Source: Bacteroidales bacterium
Lineage (GTDB): Bacteria; Bacteroidota; Bacteroidia; Bacteroidales; Lentimicrobiaceae
Reading direction: 5' to 3'
Assembly: GCA_024636955.1 (NCBI GenBank)
Contig: JAGXGB010000079.1
Location: 1-62,408 of the forward strand
Length of the DNA stretch: 62,408 nt
Shown here: one piece after another, positions 8,777-18,469 of the stretch
How the letters are laid out: every line of letters begins with the position of its first letter
Numbering within the stretch: the stretch's first letter is position 1
The notes under the pieces: generated by a model
The model's input: only the letters and a program-made list of their open reading frames with translations
What the model was told of the DNA's origin: nothing
Database searches by the model: none
Program-made: the position numbers and the translations under genes

Positions 8777-9040
8777 AATCAACAAGTTTTAAATTTGGAG
8801 GAATTATTTTCTTCCAACGGTAAAAATAAGAAAATATTCCTCATTTCCTTTCCGTCATTTTCTGTTTAAGGCATTATTTTATTAACAATTGAAAGTATTT
8901 ATCAACCAGACCATTCTTTGCAAATTAATAACCAAGACACAGTTTGTTATAAACTGGATGTACCGGATGTTAAGTCCCACTTGTCGCACAGGTCACACTT
9001 GTCCCACAAACACCTATTAAGAGCAATGTGTTTGACCAAA
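8777..9040. repeat. Intergenic gap with a CCCACTTGT word array
   Basis: No gene is visible. At about 8972-9012 related words (GTCCCACTTGT, CGCACAGGT, CACACTTGT, CCCACAAAC) form a short degenerate array. It matches the style and sequence of a similar array at 37300-37365. The remainder is AT-rich and should hold the dnaN promoter, but I see no clean -7 box. Confidence 0.5.
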
Positions 9041-9682
9041 TTACTTAACAATTTTGTTTTTGCCGAAATCAAACTTCTTCTCGGTGCCTGCTAATAATCT
9101 TTTTATGTTTTCCCTGTGGGTATAGGGAATGAAGATGGCGACAGAAATAGCAAGGATGAATAGCGGGGGGCTCGTTTCGTTGAAAAGGAATATCTCAATA
9201 AATGGAAATAAGATGGAGCATACTATAGAAGAAATCGAAACTATGCGGGTGATGAACATCATGATTGTAAAGCACCCCAGAATAACAAGGAATGCCATGG
9301 GGAAGAGCGCAATGAGCATTCCAACTATGGTAGCAACTCCTTTTCCTCCTTTAAAAGAAGCAAACACCGGGAATACATGTCCCAGCACAGCAGCACCACC
9401 AAGAATTATCTTATAGGCCTCGACTTCATTTTCAGTAAAGGCAGGGTTATTTAAAATAAGTGACAATTTGACGGCTACAAATGCTTTAAATACATCGAAA
9501 AGCAAAACAGGGATGCCGGCTTTAAGTCCGAATATGCGGATTGTATTGGTGGCACCAGCATTTCCACTGCCTACAGTTCTGATATCAATGCCAAAGAAGG
9601 TTTTGCCGACAATAACTGCAGTTGGTATAGAACCAAGCAAGTATGCAATCAGAACCCCGGCTACAATTTCAATATTGATCAT
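9041..9682 (-). CDS. plsY: Acyl-phosphate:glycerol-3-phosphate acyltransferase PlsY
   Basis: An inner-membrane enzyme that moves an acyl group from acyl-phosphate to the sn-1 position of glycerol-3-phosphate, the first step of phospholipid synthesis. The 213-residue protein has several hydrophobic segments and the three family motifs: YLLGSIPTA near the N-terminus, GSGNAGATN (about residues 38-46), and KGGKGVAT (about 110). It lies 31 bp downstream of the giant secreted-protein gene on the same strand and is probably co-transcribed with it. Confidence 0.96.
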   Translation of the reverse strand: MINIEIVAGVLIAYLLGSIPTAVIVGKTFFGIDIRTVGSGNAGATNTIRIFGLKAGIPVLLFDVFKAFVAVKLSLILNNPAFTENEVEAYKIILGGAAVLGHVFPVFASFKGGKGVATIVGMLIALFPMAFLVILGCFTIMMFITRIVSISSIVCSILFPFIEIFLFNETSPPLFILAISVAIFIPYTHRENIKRLLAGTEKKFDFGKNKIVK

Positions 9683-9713
9683 GAATTATATTCTTCACAT
9701 TCAGAGATTAATA

Positions 9714-12700
9714 TTATTGACCACCTCCTCTCATACTGGCATCAGAGTAATTGCGCTGTTGCATCTTACGCATAAATGCCATACGGGCATCGGGGGTTGA
9801 TATGATGAATTGATATGCTGTTTCATCCGATTTTGTATTCAGAGTACGCTTGTTCTCCTTAAGTGAAGAAATGATTGTGTTGAATTCATTGTTTGATGAA
9901 ATAGCTTGCATTATTCCGTTACTGTATGAAAAGTAGTACCACACTAACGGATTGAGTTCAAGGTACATATTTAGAACATCACCGGTTCTGCGCTTCCCAA
10001 TTTCAATATATCCATCAATTGACCGATTAACTATATCCCGCTGAATGCCGGCTATTCCAATCTTACCCTCACTGATATATGACTTAAGCTTCCCGTCCCA
10101 TACCATCTTCACATTATTGAATATTATTGCTTTATTGAGCGATTCGGGCATTTTCTTAACCTGACCTGTAAGATTCAGTTCATCAAGGAATGCATTAGCT
10201 TGCTGCTCGCCAAGTAAACTTATAAGGAATGATTTGAAGCTTTGCGAATTAGCATCAAGACTACCTAACTCAGTTACCTGAACATCTTCAAGCAGCCGCT
10301 CCATAGCCTGTGATGAGAAGAAGAAGTCAAGGGCAATTGACATGTTAAAACGCGTGGAATCAATAAGTGTATGCTGCACTACCTCCCCAAAAGTCTTCAT
10401 GTTGACACTTCCCAGGTTGGCTCCTATATTTAAATCGCCTTCAGCGGTAAGTACGCATTGGCCTGAAGAGAATGTGAGCAGATTACCTGACAATGATTTC
10501 TTGTCAATACGCGCGTTGCTACCGGCCACATATGCTTCGTTGGCATGGTCGTACTTTATGAATCCTTCAGTGCTGAAAAGCAATGTATCACCCCATGCCT
10601 TGGGTTTTTCAAACAGTGAGGGATAAATACCGGAGAAAAAGTCACTGTAAACTACACCAAACAATATTGGGTCATTAATACTATCCCTTTGATTCAAGGT
10701 GATTGGAATCCTGATATCATTTAATGCTAATTCCGAATCAAATCTAACCCAGGGGCGATTCTCAGCAAGGCACTCGTTGTTCAGCTGGAATACTCCATTG
10801 TAATGAAGATCCTTAGCATCTGCCTTCAACCTGATATCTCCAATAAAATTGAAATGATCATTCAACGGAAGTACGTTATCAGCCTTTACAGATGCAAGAC
10901 CGTAAGTTTTATAGTTTGAATCAACAGTTACCGGATTGAAGAAGAGTTGCCTTACATTACCTACATCATCAATAAAATCAAGTTCGCCCGATGCTATGTA
11001 GTGTTTCCTTGAATTCACCTTTACAGCAGCATCGTATATCCTGTGATGCTTGTCCTTGCGGTTTGCAATGATGTTAGCACCTTCGAGGGCTTGCATATCA
11101 CCGTCAGAAAGTATAGTAACTTTTCCGTCGCCGGGGAATATGGCAATATCAGCAACCCTGATAATCTTCACTTCACGGGCATTGATGATATTATCCTTCA
11201 TGCTGTAGGTTGCCTCCATGGCAAAGAACTGCAGTGAATCTCTTTTAGGATCGGTGGATACAAATTCTGAGCCGGTAAAGTCGTAATCTACCAGTTGTTT
11301 CAGGTCAACTGTATCGGCAAGTTCGGCCCTGTGCACAAGAGAGTTGGTTAGTGTTAACTCACTCTTTTCCATACTCCACTCAATCTTGTCCATGTAGCAT
11401 GCGTACTTACTGTGGGGAAGTTCAATGCGCTGACTTTCACCTGTAACGCCAAATACGCCTTCACGTGTTTCAAAATTAACCTCACCTGCATTTATTCTTG
11501 TAGATAGAGACAGAGTTGGGCGCTCAGGATAAAAGAGCATGAAGTCAGTGGTGTCAGTGCGGAACGATTGGTTATGAAAGCTGAAGTTATTTGAAAGTAG
11601 ATCGGCATTATCCAGGCGACTCTTGCCACTACCAAAGAGTCCGCGTGATGTTAATTGGAGGTTTCCGCTATGATAAGATTTAGCATCAAACATTTCAAAC
11701 TCTTTGCCGGGCAGTGTTCTGAGGCTCATGCTGTCAAGGGTCGGTACCCAGTACTGATGCACTCCTTCAGCTACTACCTTTGGGAATGATGGTGATCCAG
11801 GTGTTTCTTTAATTGCAAAGTTTGAAAGATCAGCAACCAGAGAATCAGGATAGAACATAAAGTTGTTTGATTCAGAGGTTGAGGCCATAAACTCTAATTT
11901 ACCATCACCGTGCAAACCTTTGTTATCAAGAGTAACATTTGAATAGTATGTTGCCTGTCCATCGTATGCAGGTATTCCTCTGGTACCCAGTGCCCGACTG
12001 AATCCCAGTGAATAATCATCCATTACCCTCAGTGGTTCGGTTATTACCGGCATTATGCCATTTGAGAATAACGAACCATCAAACTTTAAACCTTCAGTGG
12101 TAAAGCTGTTTAAACTGTCAATTGTAAATGGGAATACTTTATAATAGAACACATCTCTCTTATAAGCTCCCCGGGCAATTGTGTTATAGTCGTAATACAC
12201 AAATGCATCATTCTGACTATTGAACAGAGGGAAAACCGGCAAGTCCTTTATACCTGATTTATTTGAAGGATCATCAATCAGCAGCTCACCGCTTAAGTCG
12301 GCAATTACATTCTTAACCGGAATACGCACAAGTTTCTGGGTGTTCTTGTTCAACGTATCAACTTTGAAGCTCATAGAGTCAATGGTAGGCATTTCAAGCT
12401 TGAACTTGTCGTAATCGAATGAGCTTTGATTAGCATAAAAAGTGAAGTAGCCTGCTTTTACGAGTCCGGTGAAAACAAAGTCACGGTTAGGACCAATGAT
12501 AATCTCCTTGTTCCTTGGAATAATATTTACCGCTTTGCTGTCGCTAAGTGCAACACTGTCAACACCTCTAACAGTAATGTTGAATGTTTTAAGATCAAGT
12601 ACGCCGTTAGCACCGGTTTCAACATTAGAGCTTATTTGGATAACATCATAGTCACGCTTCTTACTACGTGAACTTAAGTAGTCAAAGAGTCTTTGATTAA

Positions 12701-14222
12701 CTTCTATCCTGTCATTATCAATGTAATAGGTAATATATCCGCCATTCGACAGGTTTATAGCCATAGCTTTTACTTGTTCGAAGGGCTTTTTCATGAATTC
12801 AACCAGATCGGGCAGCAGTAAAACCCTGGTTTTATACTTTTCAGTGTAATCGTATAGTATAACAATTGGGTTAACTTCATCAATACCCTGCAGCTTATTG
12901 AAGCGGTCCTCGCTATAATAATTGGTTGATTCAAAAATAGCAGTACCCTTATTATTCAAGCCCCTCAGCATTTCAAAGGTAATGTTGTCGGTTCCAACGG
13001 TATAATACAATCCCTGGAAATACATATCAACCTTGTGGAATGAACTGAAAAAAGGACTTCCTGATACTCCATCACCGTTGCGGAGCAGGGATAATTCCCT
13101 GTTCTCATTCAGGTAGCGTAGTTGCAGACCGGGGTGGTATATTGAATCATTCTCGTAAAAAATAGTAGCCGTTGCCCTTTGTGACACCAAACGGTCGGGG
13201 CGTATCACGAAACTTATGGAGTTAATTCGCATCAGCAATTCAGTACCGTTCTTAACGAAGATATTAGCGGGTGCGTCCTTGCTTCCTGAGCCAAGTATTC
13301 GCGCTCCCTCAAGTGAAAAGCCTCCGTAGTAGTCAATGTTATTATAGAGATTCCTTATGCCGATGTCAAAATTGTAGGAAACGAATTTCGGGAATACCGA
13401 TTTATCAAGTGGCACACCTGCCATAACGCGGTCTTCAAGCGAGCCAAGCAGTGGTTGTTTGAAATAGTCAGGATGATGAAAATACACATCCTCAGCTTTC
13501 CAGGCAGCTTCTTTAAGGTTAACCTGATAGTTATTGATTACAGCATAAACCTTACGGGAATCATAACCAAATTTACTCCAAAACACCTTGCCCTCTTTGC
13601 CTATAAACTGATCGGCCAATGGAAAATAAACCCCTGAAGTGCCATAAATAGCTATACTGTCCCTTCCTGAATAACACACCAGGTCAATGTCGTTGATTTT
13701 AACTGAAAGGGTTGTATCATAGTGGTATGAGAAACCGCTTCCCCTGAATTGCCATGAATTGGTATTCATCTTAAACATGATGTGTTTAAGGTTGAACTGT
13801 GTAGTGTTATTGAGGAATGCCTTAAATTGTTTAAGGTTTTTAAAATCAATAAACTTCTCAAGCGCTTTATGCCATTCGAGGATGCTGGTATTACCTGTAG
13901 TTTCAGTAAAAGAACTCAATGACTCCAAATAATCAGTATAGCCCATGTGGGGCCTGATGTTTTGCTTGCGTATAAGGTTTGAAAGGCGCACCACATCTTT
14001 CTGCACCTCATTGGTAAACTTACTCTCCTGCCAGTCGGTAACAAACTCCTTTAATGTGGCCTGTGTATCCCTATTTTTTTGCGATTCAAAGTAACTGTTA
14101 AGCTGGGAAATAAAAACTGCAGGATCTTCCGAAAATTCATCGGGATCCTGTTGTGCAAAAGAAGAGAAACTTGTTACAAGTATCCATATTAAAGATGCTG
14201 AAACAAGTCTTAGATAACGCAT
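9714..14222 (-). CDS. Very large secreted beta-rich protein of unknown function
   Basis: A 1502-residue protein with a signal peptide (hydrophobic core SASLIWILVTSFSSFA, cleavage probably after AFA-like SFA at about residue 23). After an alpha-helical N-terminal ~150 residues, the rest is a long series of short amphipathic strands. A motif of the form L-x-x-x-GL-x-G-x-G followed by 'S-x-x-F-x-F' recurs (GLHGDGKLEF, GLFGSGKSRL). This recalls the repetitive beta architecture of OstA/LptD-like or AsmA-like lipid-transport proteins, but I cannot assign a family. There is no T9SS sorting domain and no evident C-terminal membrane anchor. It lies between prmA and plsY; the plsY link hints at an envelope-lipid role, which is inference. 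Confidence 0.75.
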   Translation of the reverse strand: MRYLRLVSASLIWILVTSFSSFAQQDPDEFSEDPAVFISQLNSYFESQKNRDTQATLKEFVTDWQESKFTNEVQKDVVRLSNLIRKQNIRPHMGYTDYLESLSSFTETTGNTSILEWHKALEKFIDFKNLKQFKAFLNNTTQFNLKHIMFKMNTNSWQFRGSGFSYHYDTTLSVKINDIDLVCYSGRDSIAIYGTSGVYFPLADQFIGKEGKVFWSKFGYDSRKVYAVINNYQVNLKEAAWKAEDVYFHHPDYFKQPLLGSLEDRVMAGVPLDKSVFPKFVSYNFDIGIRNLYNNIDYYGGFSLEGARILGSGSKDAPANIFVKNGTELLMRINSISFVIRPDRLVSQRATATIFYENDSIYHPGLQLRYLNENRELSLLRNGDGVSGSPFFSSFHKVDMYFQGLYYTVGTDNITFEMLRGLNNKGTAIFESTNYYSEDRFNKLQGIDEVNPIVILYDYTEKYKTRVLLLPDLVEFMKKPFEQVKAMAINLSNGGYITYYIDNDRIEVNQRLFDYLSSRSKKRDYDVIQISSNVETGANGVLDLKTFNITVRGVDSVALSDSKAVNIIPRNKEIIIGPNRDFVFTGLVKAGYFTFYANQSSFDYDKFKLEMPTIDSMSFKVDTLNKNTQKLVRIPVKNVIADLSGELLIDDPSNKSGIKDLPVFPLFNSQNDAFVYYDYNTIARGAYKRDVFYYKVFPFTIDSLNSFTTEGLKFDGSLFSNGIMPVITEPLRVMDDYSLGFSRALGTRGIPAYDGQATYYSNVTLDNKGLHGDGKLEFMASTSESNNFMFYPDSLVADLSNFAIKETPGSPSFPKVVAEGVHQYWVPTLDSMSLRTLPGKEFEMFDAKSYHSGNLQLTSRGLFGSGKSRLDNADLLSNNFSFHNQSFRTDTTDFMLFYPERPTLSLSTRINAGEVNFETREGVFGVTGESQRIELPHSKYACYMDKIEWSMEKSELTLTNSLVHRAELADTVDLKQLVDYDFTGSEFVSTDPKRDSLQFFAMEATYSMKDNIINAREVKIIRVADIAIFPGDGKVTILSDGDMQALEGANIIANRKDKHHRIYDAAVKVNSRKHYIASGELDFIDDVGNVRQLFFNPVTVDSNYKTYGLASVKADNVLPLNDHFNFIGDIRLKADAKDLHYNGVFQLNNECLAENRPWVRFDSELALNDIRIPITLNQRDSINDPILFGVVYSDFFSGIYPSLFEKPKAWGDTLLFSTEGFIKYDHANEAYVAGSNARIDKKSLSGNLLTFSSGQCVLTAEGDLNIGANLGSVNMKTFGEVVQHTLIDSTRFNMSIALDFFFSSQAMERLLEDVQVTELGSLDANSQSFKSFLISLLGEQQANAFLDELNLTGQVKKMPESLNKAIIFNNVKMVWDGKLKSYISEGKIGIAGIQRDIVNRSIDGYIEIGKRRTGDVLNMYLELNPLVWYYFSYSNGIMQAISSNNEFNTIISSLKENKRTLNTKSDETAYQFIISTPDARMAFMRKMQQRNYSDASMRGGGQ

Positions 14223-14242
14223 ATTAATTTTAGTTTATCAGT

Positions 14243-14309
14243 AAAAAGCAGTGTTTAATGATTTCACACTTAATTCAATAAAAAGCAGTGTTTAATTAAT
14301 GTCACACTT
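14243..14309. repeat. Short direct repeat between prmA and the giant gene
   Basis: Two copies of a 29-30 bp unit starting AAAAAGCAGTGTTTAAT and ending TCACACTT (14243-14271, 14280-14309) have a period of 37 bp. Confidence 0.85.
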
Positions 14310-14316
14310 TATTTTA

Positions 14317-15252
14317 TTACTTCCTGAAGCATGCAGCAACCCAATTATTCTCTTCCTTGTGGGAATCATATACAAGCCCAAAAGAAACTGCAGCTTCTTC
14401 TATCTTTGGCAGGTCCTCTAAATAAAAGCCACTTAACAGAAGAACGCCATTATCTAAAAGACAATGGGCGTAAACCGGAATGTCACTAAGCAGTATATTT
14501 CTATTGATGTTTGCTATAATTACATTATATACCTGATCCTTAAGCAATGAAGCATCACCCAAGTAAACGTCAATCTGAGGGGTATTATTACGTCTAACGT
14601 TCTCATTTGCATTTTTATAGGCCCATTCATCATTGTCAATAGCTATAATGCGATCCGCTTCCTTCAATGCGGCGAGTATGGCAAGAACGCCTGTTCCGCA
14701 ACCCATGTCGAGGACCTTCATATCTTTTAGGTCTATCTCTAAAAGATACTTAATCATCAGCGCTGTGGTTTCATGGTGTGCAGTGCCGAACGACATCTTA
14801 GGCTCAATAACGATCTCATACTCCACCTCTTTATTCGCAGGATGGAAAGGAGCCCTTATATGGCACTTACCATCAATGGTAACAGGCTGGAAGTTTTCTT
14901 CCCAAACAGCATTCCAGTTCTGGTCAGCAATTACTGACCATGTAAAGGATATCTGACCGATAACATCAGAGCTTAACATTTCATTATCCAATATAGCGGG
15001 ATCAAAATCCTTTGAAGGCATGTATGCGAGGAGCTCATTTTCTCCTTCAACAAAACTCTCAAACCCAAGCACGCCAAGAACAGCCATTAAATGCTCAGTA
15101 CTATCAACCACATGTAACTTTGACTCCTCAAAACTATCGGCGGAAGTACCTGCCTTTAATTGCTGAGAACTATCGACAGTATTTCCTATCAACAGTTCAT
15201 GACTATCAGACTTATTTACTTTAAAGGCACACTTTAACTCAATATACTCCAT
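14317..15252 (-). CDS. prmA: Ribosomal protein L11 methyltransferase with in-frame insertion
   Basis: A SAM-dependent methyltransferase that modifies ribosomal protein L11. The C-terminal Rossmann domain is typical: MSFGTAHHETT, motif I VLDMGCGTGVLAI and the catalytic-loop region VIIANINRN. The 311-residue protein is longer than the related forms I know because about 45 residues are inserted near the N-terminus (residues ~13-58), rich in Ser, Asp and Glu. These are encoded by repeated GATAGT-containing units; DSSQQLKA, DSFEESK and DSTEHLMA show the periodicity. The usual order resumes at LGFESFVEGENELLAYMP. It starts 1 nt from the tpiA stop, so the two are an operon. Confidence 0.93.
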   Translation of the reverse strand: MEYIELKCAFKVNKSDSHELLIGNTVDSSQQLKAGTSADSFEESKLHVVDSTEHLMAVLGVLGFESFVEGENELLAYMPSKDFDPAILDNEMLSSDVIGQISFTWSVIADQNWNAVWEENFQPVTIDGKCHIRAPFHPANKEVEYEIVIEPKMSFGTAHHETTALMIKYLLEIDLKDMKVLDMGCGTGVLAILAALKEADRIIAIDNDEWAYKNANENVRRNNTPQIDVYLGDASLLKDQVYNVIIANINRNILLSDIPVYAHCLLDNGVLLLSGFYLEDLPKIEEAAVSFGLVYDSHKEENNWVAACFRK

Positions 15253-15253
15253 A

Positions 15254-16018
15254 CTATTTCTTAAAGCTATTTACAATTTTAACAAAGTCCTCAGCTTTAA
15301 GCGAAGCACCACCAATTAATCCGCCATCAACATCAGGCTGCTGAAATAGTTCTGCTGCATTACCTGGATTACAGCTTCCACCGTAAAGTATGGAAATAGC
15401 ATCGCCGGTTTCACTACCGTAATGCGCTGAAATTATACTCCTTATATACGCATGCATCTCCTGCGCCTGATCAGGCGAAGCAGTTTTACCTGTACCAATT
15501 GCCCATACAGGTTCGTAAGCTATAACTATATCTCTAACTTCATGATCAGCTAAATGGCATACAGCCTTGTTGATCTGATCACTTACAACCTGGAAGTGTC
15601 TTTCTTCTTCTCTTTCTTCGAGCACTTCACCGCAACAGTAAATTGGGGTCATATCATGTTTGAGAGCCTTGTCAATCTTTTGTGCTATCACTTCGTCGGT
15701 TTCACCGAAATACAACCGGCGTTCCGAATGACCAAGTATCACATACTTTACACCGGCTGACTTAACCATCTCTGCCGACAATTCACCTGTGTAAGCACCT
15801 TGTGCATGGTGGCTTATATTCTGTGCACCGCTTTTAAAATCATTCTGTTGTGCAATATCTGAAGTCAACTCAAGATATAAAGCCGGTGGACAAACTACTA
15901 CTTCTACATCTTTAGGTCGTGATTCACTTAGTAAGTCAGCAATGTCAAACAGTAAACTTTCAGCTTCTATGAAAGTTTTATTCATTTTCCAATTGCCCGC
16001 AACAATTCTCTTTCTCAT
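15254..16018 (-). CDS. tpiA: Triosephosphate isomerase
   Basis: Interconverts dihydroxyacetone phosphate and glyceraldehyde-3-phosphate in glycolysis. The 254-residue TIM barrel begins RKRIVAGNWKMNK. The catalytic His is in VILGHSERR, the catalytic Glu in IAYEPVWAIGTGK, and the phosphate loops are ILYGGSCNPGN and GLIGGASL. I use the ATG at 16018; the longer reading frame to 16090 adds an atypical basic extension. It is followed within 1 nt by prmA. Confidence 0.98.
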   Translation of the reverse strand: MRKRIVAGNWKMNKTFIEAESLLFDIADLLSESRPKDVEVVVCPPALYLELTSDIAQQNDFKSGAQNISHHAQGAYTGELSAEMVKSAGVKYVILGHSERRLYFGETDEVIAQKIDKALKHDMTPIYCCGEVLEEREEERHFQVVSDQINKAVCHLADHEVRDIVIAYEPVWAIGTGKTASPDQAQEMHAYIRSIISAHYGSETGDAISILYGGSCNPGNAAELFQQPDVDGGLIGGASLKAEDFVKIVNSFKK

Positions 16019-16098
16019 TTTATAATTTCTCCTTTTTGTGCTTATAAAATTCCTGTCAATAACATATTTCTTACGCAACCGCAATAACACCGGGTCAT

Positions 16099-17178
16099 CT
16101 ATGACAATTTAACCCTTGGATCAAGCCAGGCATAAATAATATCTACAAAGATATTAATTATTACAAGTAAAACCGCTATGAAAAGTACGGCTCCCATCAC
16201 TACCGGGAAGTCATACTTCTCAAGACCATCAACAATTACCACTCCAATTCCTTTCCAGTCGAATATATATTCAACAAAAACCGCGCCTGCCATTAAAGAA
16301 GCAAACCATCCGGAAACGGTAGTGACTATCGGGTTCAATGCATTCCTGAGTCCATGCTTTACTATAACACGTTTTTCAGTGAGACCCTTTGACCGGGCTG
16401 TTCTGATATAATCCTGCGAAAGCACCTCAAGCATAGAGCTCCTTGTAAGTTCAATTATAATTGCCAGTGGCCTGATGCCTAAAGTAAGTGCCGGCAATAT
16501 TATATTTTTGAGATCGAGGTACTCTCCCCTGCCAAAATCATCAACAGTATATAGCGAACCGAACATACTGAGTCCGGTATAATCAGCCAGCACGTAAGCG
16601 AACAGCCAGGCCATCAGTATTGCCGCAAAGAAGGAAGGCAGCGACATGCCCAGAACTGAGATAAACAGTGTAGCCCTGTCGAAGAAACTGTCCTTTTTTA
16701 TGGCTGTAAGTACTCCCAGCACCAGACTTATTATCACCGCAAATCCCATTGCCACAGTTGCCAGAAGCATGGTGTTGGGGAAAGCCTGTGCCAGTATTTC
16801 TGATACTTTACGCTTACTCTGGTATGATCGCCTTAAGTAAGGTTTTTTCAGTATAGTTTTGGTATTTCCAATAGTAAACATTGAAACATAAGGCGCATAT
16901 TTCAAACTATCGGCGTAAGACATGCCGTTTCCGGATGTTGTTTTGTGGAATGAAACAGGAGAAAGGTCATTCAGGAATTTAAAGTACTGCTTATGCACTG
17001 GGGCATCTAAACCCAGTTCCCTGTTTATTGCTTCCACTGATGCCATATCGGCACGCTGCCCAAGCATCATACGGGCAGGATCGCCCGGTAGAATATTAAA
17101 AAGAAAGAATACAAGTGTAATAACTCCAATCAGAACAAACACACCATAATAGACCCTTCGAACGATAAACTGGAGCAT
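16099..17178 (-). CDS. ABC transporter permease, DppB/OppB type
   Basis: A 359-residue inner-membrane permease of a dipeptide/oligopeptide/nickel-type importer. It begins with the characteristic first helix MLQFIVRRVYYGVFVLIGVI and FNILPGDPARMMLGQRA. The EAA-like cytoplasmic loop is HGLRNALNPIVTTVSGWF. No second permease (DppC), ATPase or binding protein is encoded nearby, so partners must be elsewhere. An extra polar segment of about 50 residues sits in the periplasmic loop after the first helix. It is followed by tpiA after 80 bp and preceded by the DoxX-like gene. Confidence 0.9.
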   Translation of the reverse strand: MLQFIVRRVYYGVFVLIGVITLVFFLFNILPGDPARMMLGQRADMASVEAINRELGLDAPVHKQYFKFLNDLSPVSFHKTTSGNGMSYADSLKYAPYVSMFTIGNTKTILKKPYLRRSYQSKRKVSEILAQAFPNTMLLATVAMGFAVIISLVLGVLTAIKKDSFFDRATLFISVLGMSLPSFFAAILMAWLFAYVLADYTGLSMFGSLYTVDDFGRGEYLDLKNIILPALTLGIRPLAIIIELTRSSMLEVLSQDYIRTARSKGLTEKRVIVKHGLRNALNPIVTTVSGWFASLMAGAVFVEYIFDWKGIGVVIVDGLEKYDFPVVMGAVLFIAVLLVIINIFVDIIYAWLDPRVKLS

Positions 17179-17262
17179 AGGTTATTTATCTGATAGCTTT
17201 ATACTTTTCTGACTGCTTTTATTTTCCTGGTTGCTTTTTACTTTGCCGATAGCTTTTTACTA
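17179..17262. repeat. Word-like array at the 3' end of the DoxX-like gene
   Basis: Degenerate words GATAGCTTTATACTTTTC, TGACTGCTTTTATTTTCC, TGGTTGCTTTTTACTTTGCC and GATAGCTTTTTAC lie in tandem and include the stop codon of the DoxX-like gene. Confidence 0.65.
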
Positions 17263-18350
17263 CGAAATTCCTCGTAAGGCATAAAATCCCTGTGACTCCA
17301 TTTATCAATTACCACACCGTCCTTCATCAGAATTAAACCTGGATTGGCCCTTACCATGGTCTTCAGGGTTATATCGTCAGCCTGGTAAAATGTATAGGTA
17401 AGTCCCAATTTTGAGCTTAAACTGTCAATTTCATCGGGCAGTGAACTGGTGAGAACACTGAAACTATAGCCCTCTTGTTCAGCTGACATAGCAAAATCAT
17501 TCATTGTTTTGAGTCCTTCTTCATTTGCCTTGTTGATATCCCAGGCCACCAGCAGGAAGTGATAGTCAGGATTCTTAATGATCATATCATTAACATCATT
17601 CCCCTCGAGGTCAACTATTTGAAGGTCAGCCCCAAAATGTTGATTAGGATCCTCAACACGTTGAGATGTGAACTCCCACTCGCTCATCCAAACTGAATCA
17701 TTATAAGGGTAATCGGGTAGAAGATATTCTTTCACCTCCCCTGTTTCTTTATTCTGGTATGAAACATAATATTTAACAGGCAGGGTTACTTCATTATACA
17801 TCTTATTGCCTTTCTTCCAATCCCTGAAGTCAATAACAGGCAAGTGCAGGAAGCAATATAGGCAAAAGCCTGCAAATAAAAGTGTAGCTATTCCAGCCAG
17901 TCCGTAAGCAATAGTATTAGAAAACTGGTCAACTGTTTTCTTCCTGTAGGAGAATAGGATCAGAGTTGGAATCATCAGGATTACATTCTTATAGAATGTT
18001 TGCCAGTTAGTTAACTTGATCGCATCGCCAAAGCAACCACAATCGGGCACAGGATTCTCAATTGCATCATACAAGGTAAGGAATAAGAAGAAAGTCATCA
18101 TGCCCAGAAGCAGCCATGCATTAACCCGTGGTTTTAAGTTCAGCAGAACTACAAAGCCAAGCACAAACTCGGCAGTTGAAAGTAAAATAGAAAGGACAAC
18201 AGCTGCAGGCATCATCCATTCAGTGCCCCAAACCATGAAATAATCTTCAAGCCTGTATGCAAAGCCAAGCGGGTCAACCCCCTTCACGAAGCCTGAAAAC
18301 ATAAATACAACCCCAACAAATATCCTTGAAATTAAATGTAAGATCTTCAT
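17238..18350 (-). CDS. DoxX-like membrane protein with thioredoxin-like C-terminal domain
   Basis: A 370-residue membrane protein. The first ~155 residues hold four hydrophobic helices of DoxX/MauE type (FMFSGFVKGVDP, then PDCGCFGDAI with its typical CGCFG). A fifth helix follows, then a periplasmic C-terminal domain of thioredoxin-like pattern (HFLLVAWDINKANEEGL, then ANPGLILMKDGVVIDKW) without a CxxC. This matches the Bacteroidota 'BT_3928' family arrangement, presumed to act in envelope redox chemistry; substrate unknown. Its last residues (SKKLSAK) are encoded by the first words of a degenerate GATAGCTTTTTAC-like array that runs on into the gap to the permease. Confidence 0.85.
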   Translation of the reverse strand: MKILHLISRIFVGVVFMFSGFVKGVDPLGFAYRLEDYFMVWGTEWMMPAAVVLSILLSTAEFVLGFVVLLNLKPRVNAWLLLGMMTFFLFLTLYDAIENPVPDCGCFGDAIKLTNWQTFYKNVILMIPTLILFSYRKKTVDQFSNTIAYGLAGIATLLFAGFCLYCFLHLPVIDFRDWKKGNKMYNEVTLPVKYYVSYQNKETGEVKEYLLPDYPYNDSVWMSEWEFTSQRVEDPNQHFGADLQIVDLEGNDVNDMIIKNPDYHFLLVAWDINKANEEGLKTMNDFAMSAEQEGYSFSVLTSSLPDEIDSLSSKLGLTYTFYQADDITLKTMVRANPGLILMKDGVVIDKWSHRDFMPYEEFRSKKLSAK

Positions 18351-18469
18351 ACCGGTATTACTTTTAAGCTCTTTTGTATTTCTTTAGCTCTATTAAGCCA
18401 AATGATAGAACATACAAACATTACTACTTAGTTTAAGCCTGCATTCAAAACTCCAACCTATTCCCTTCT

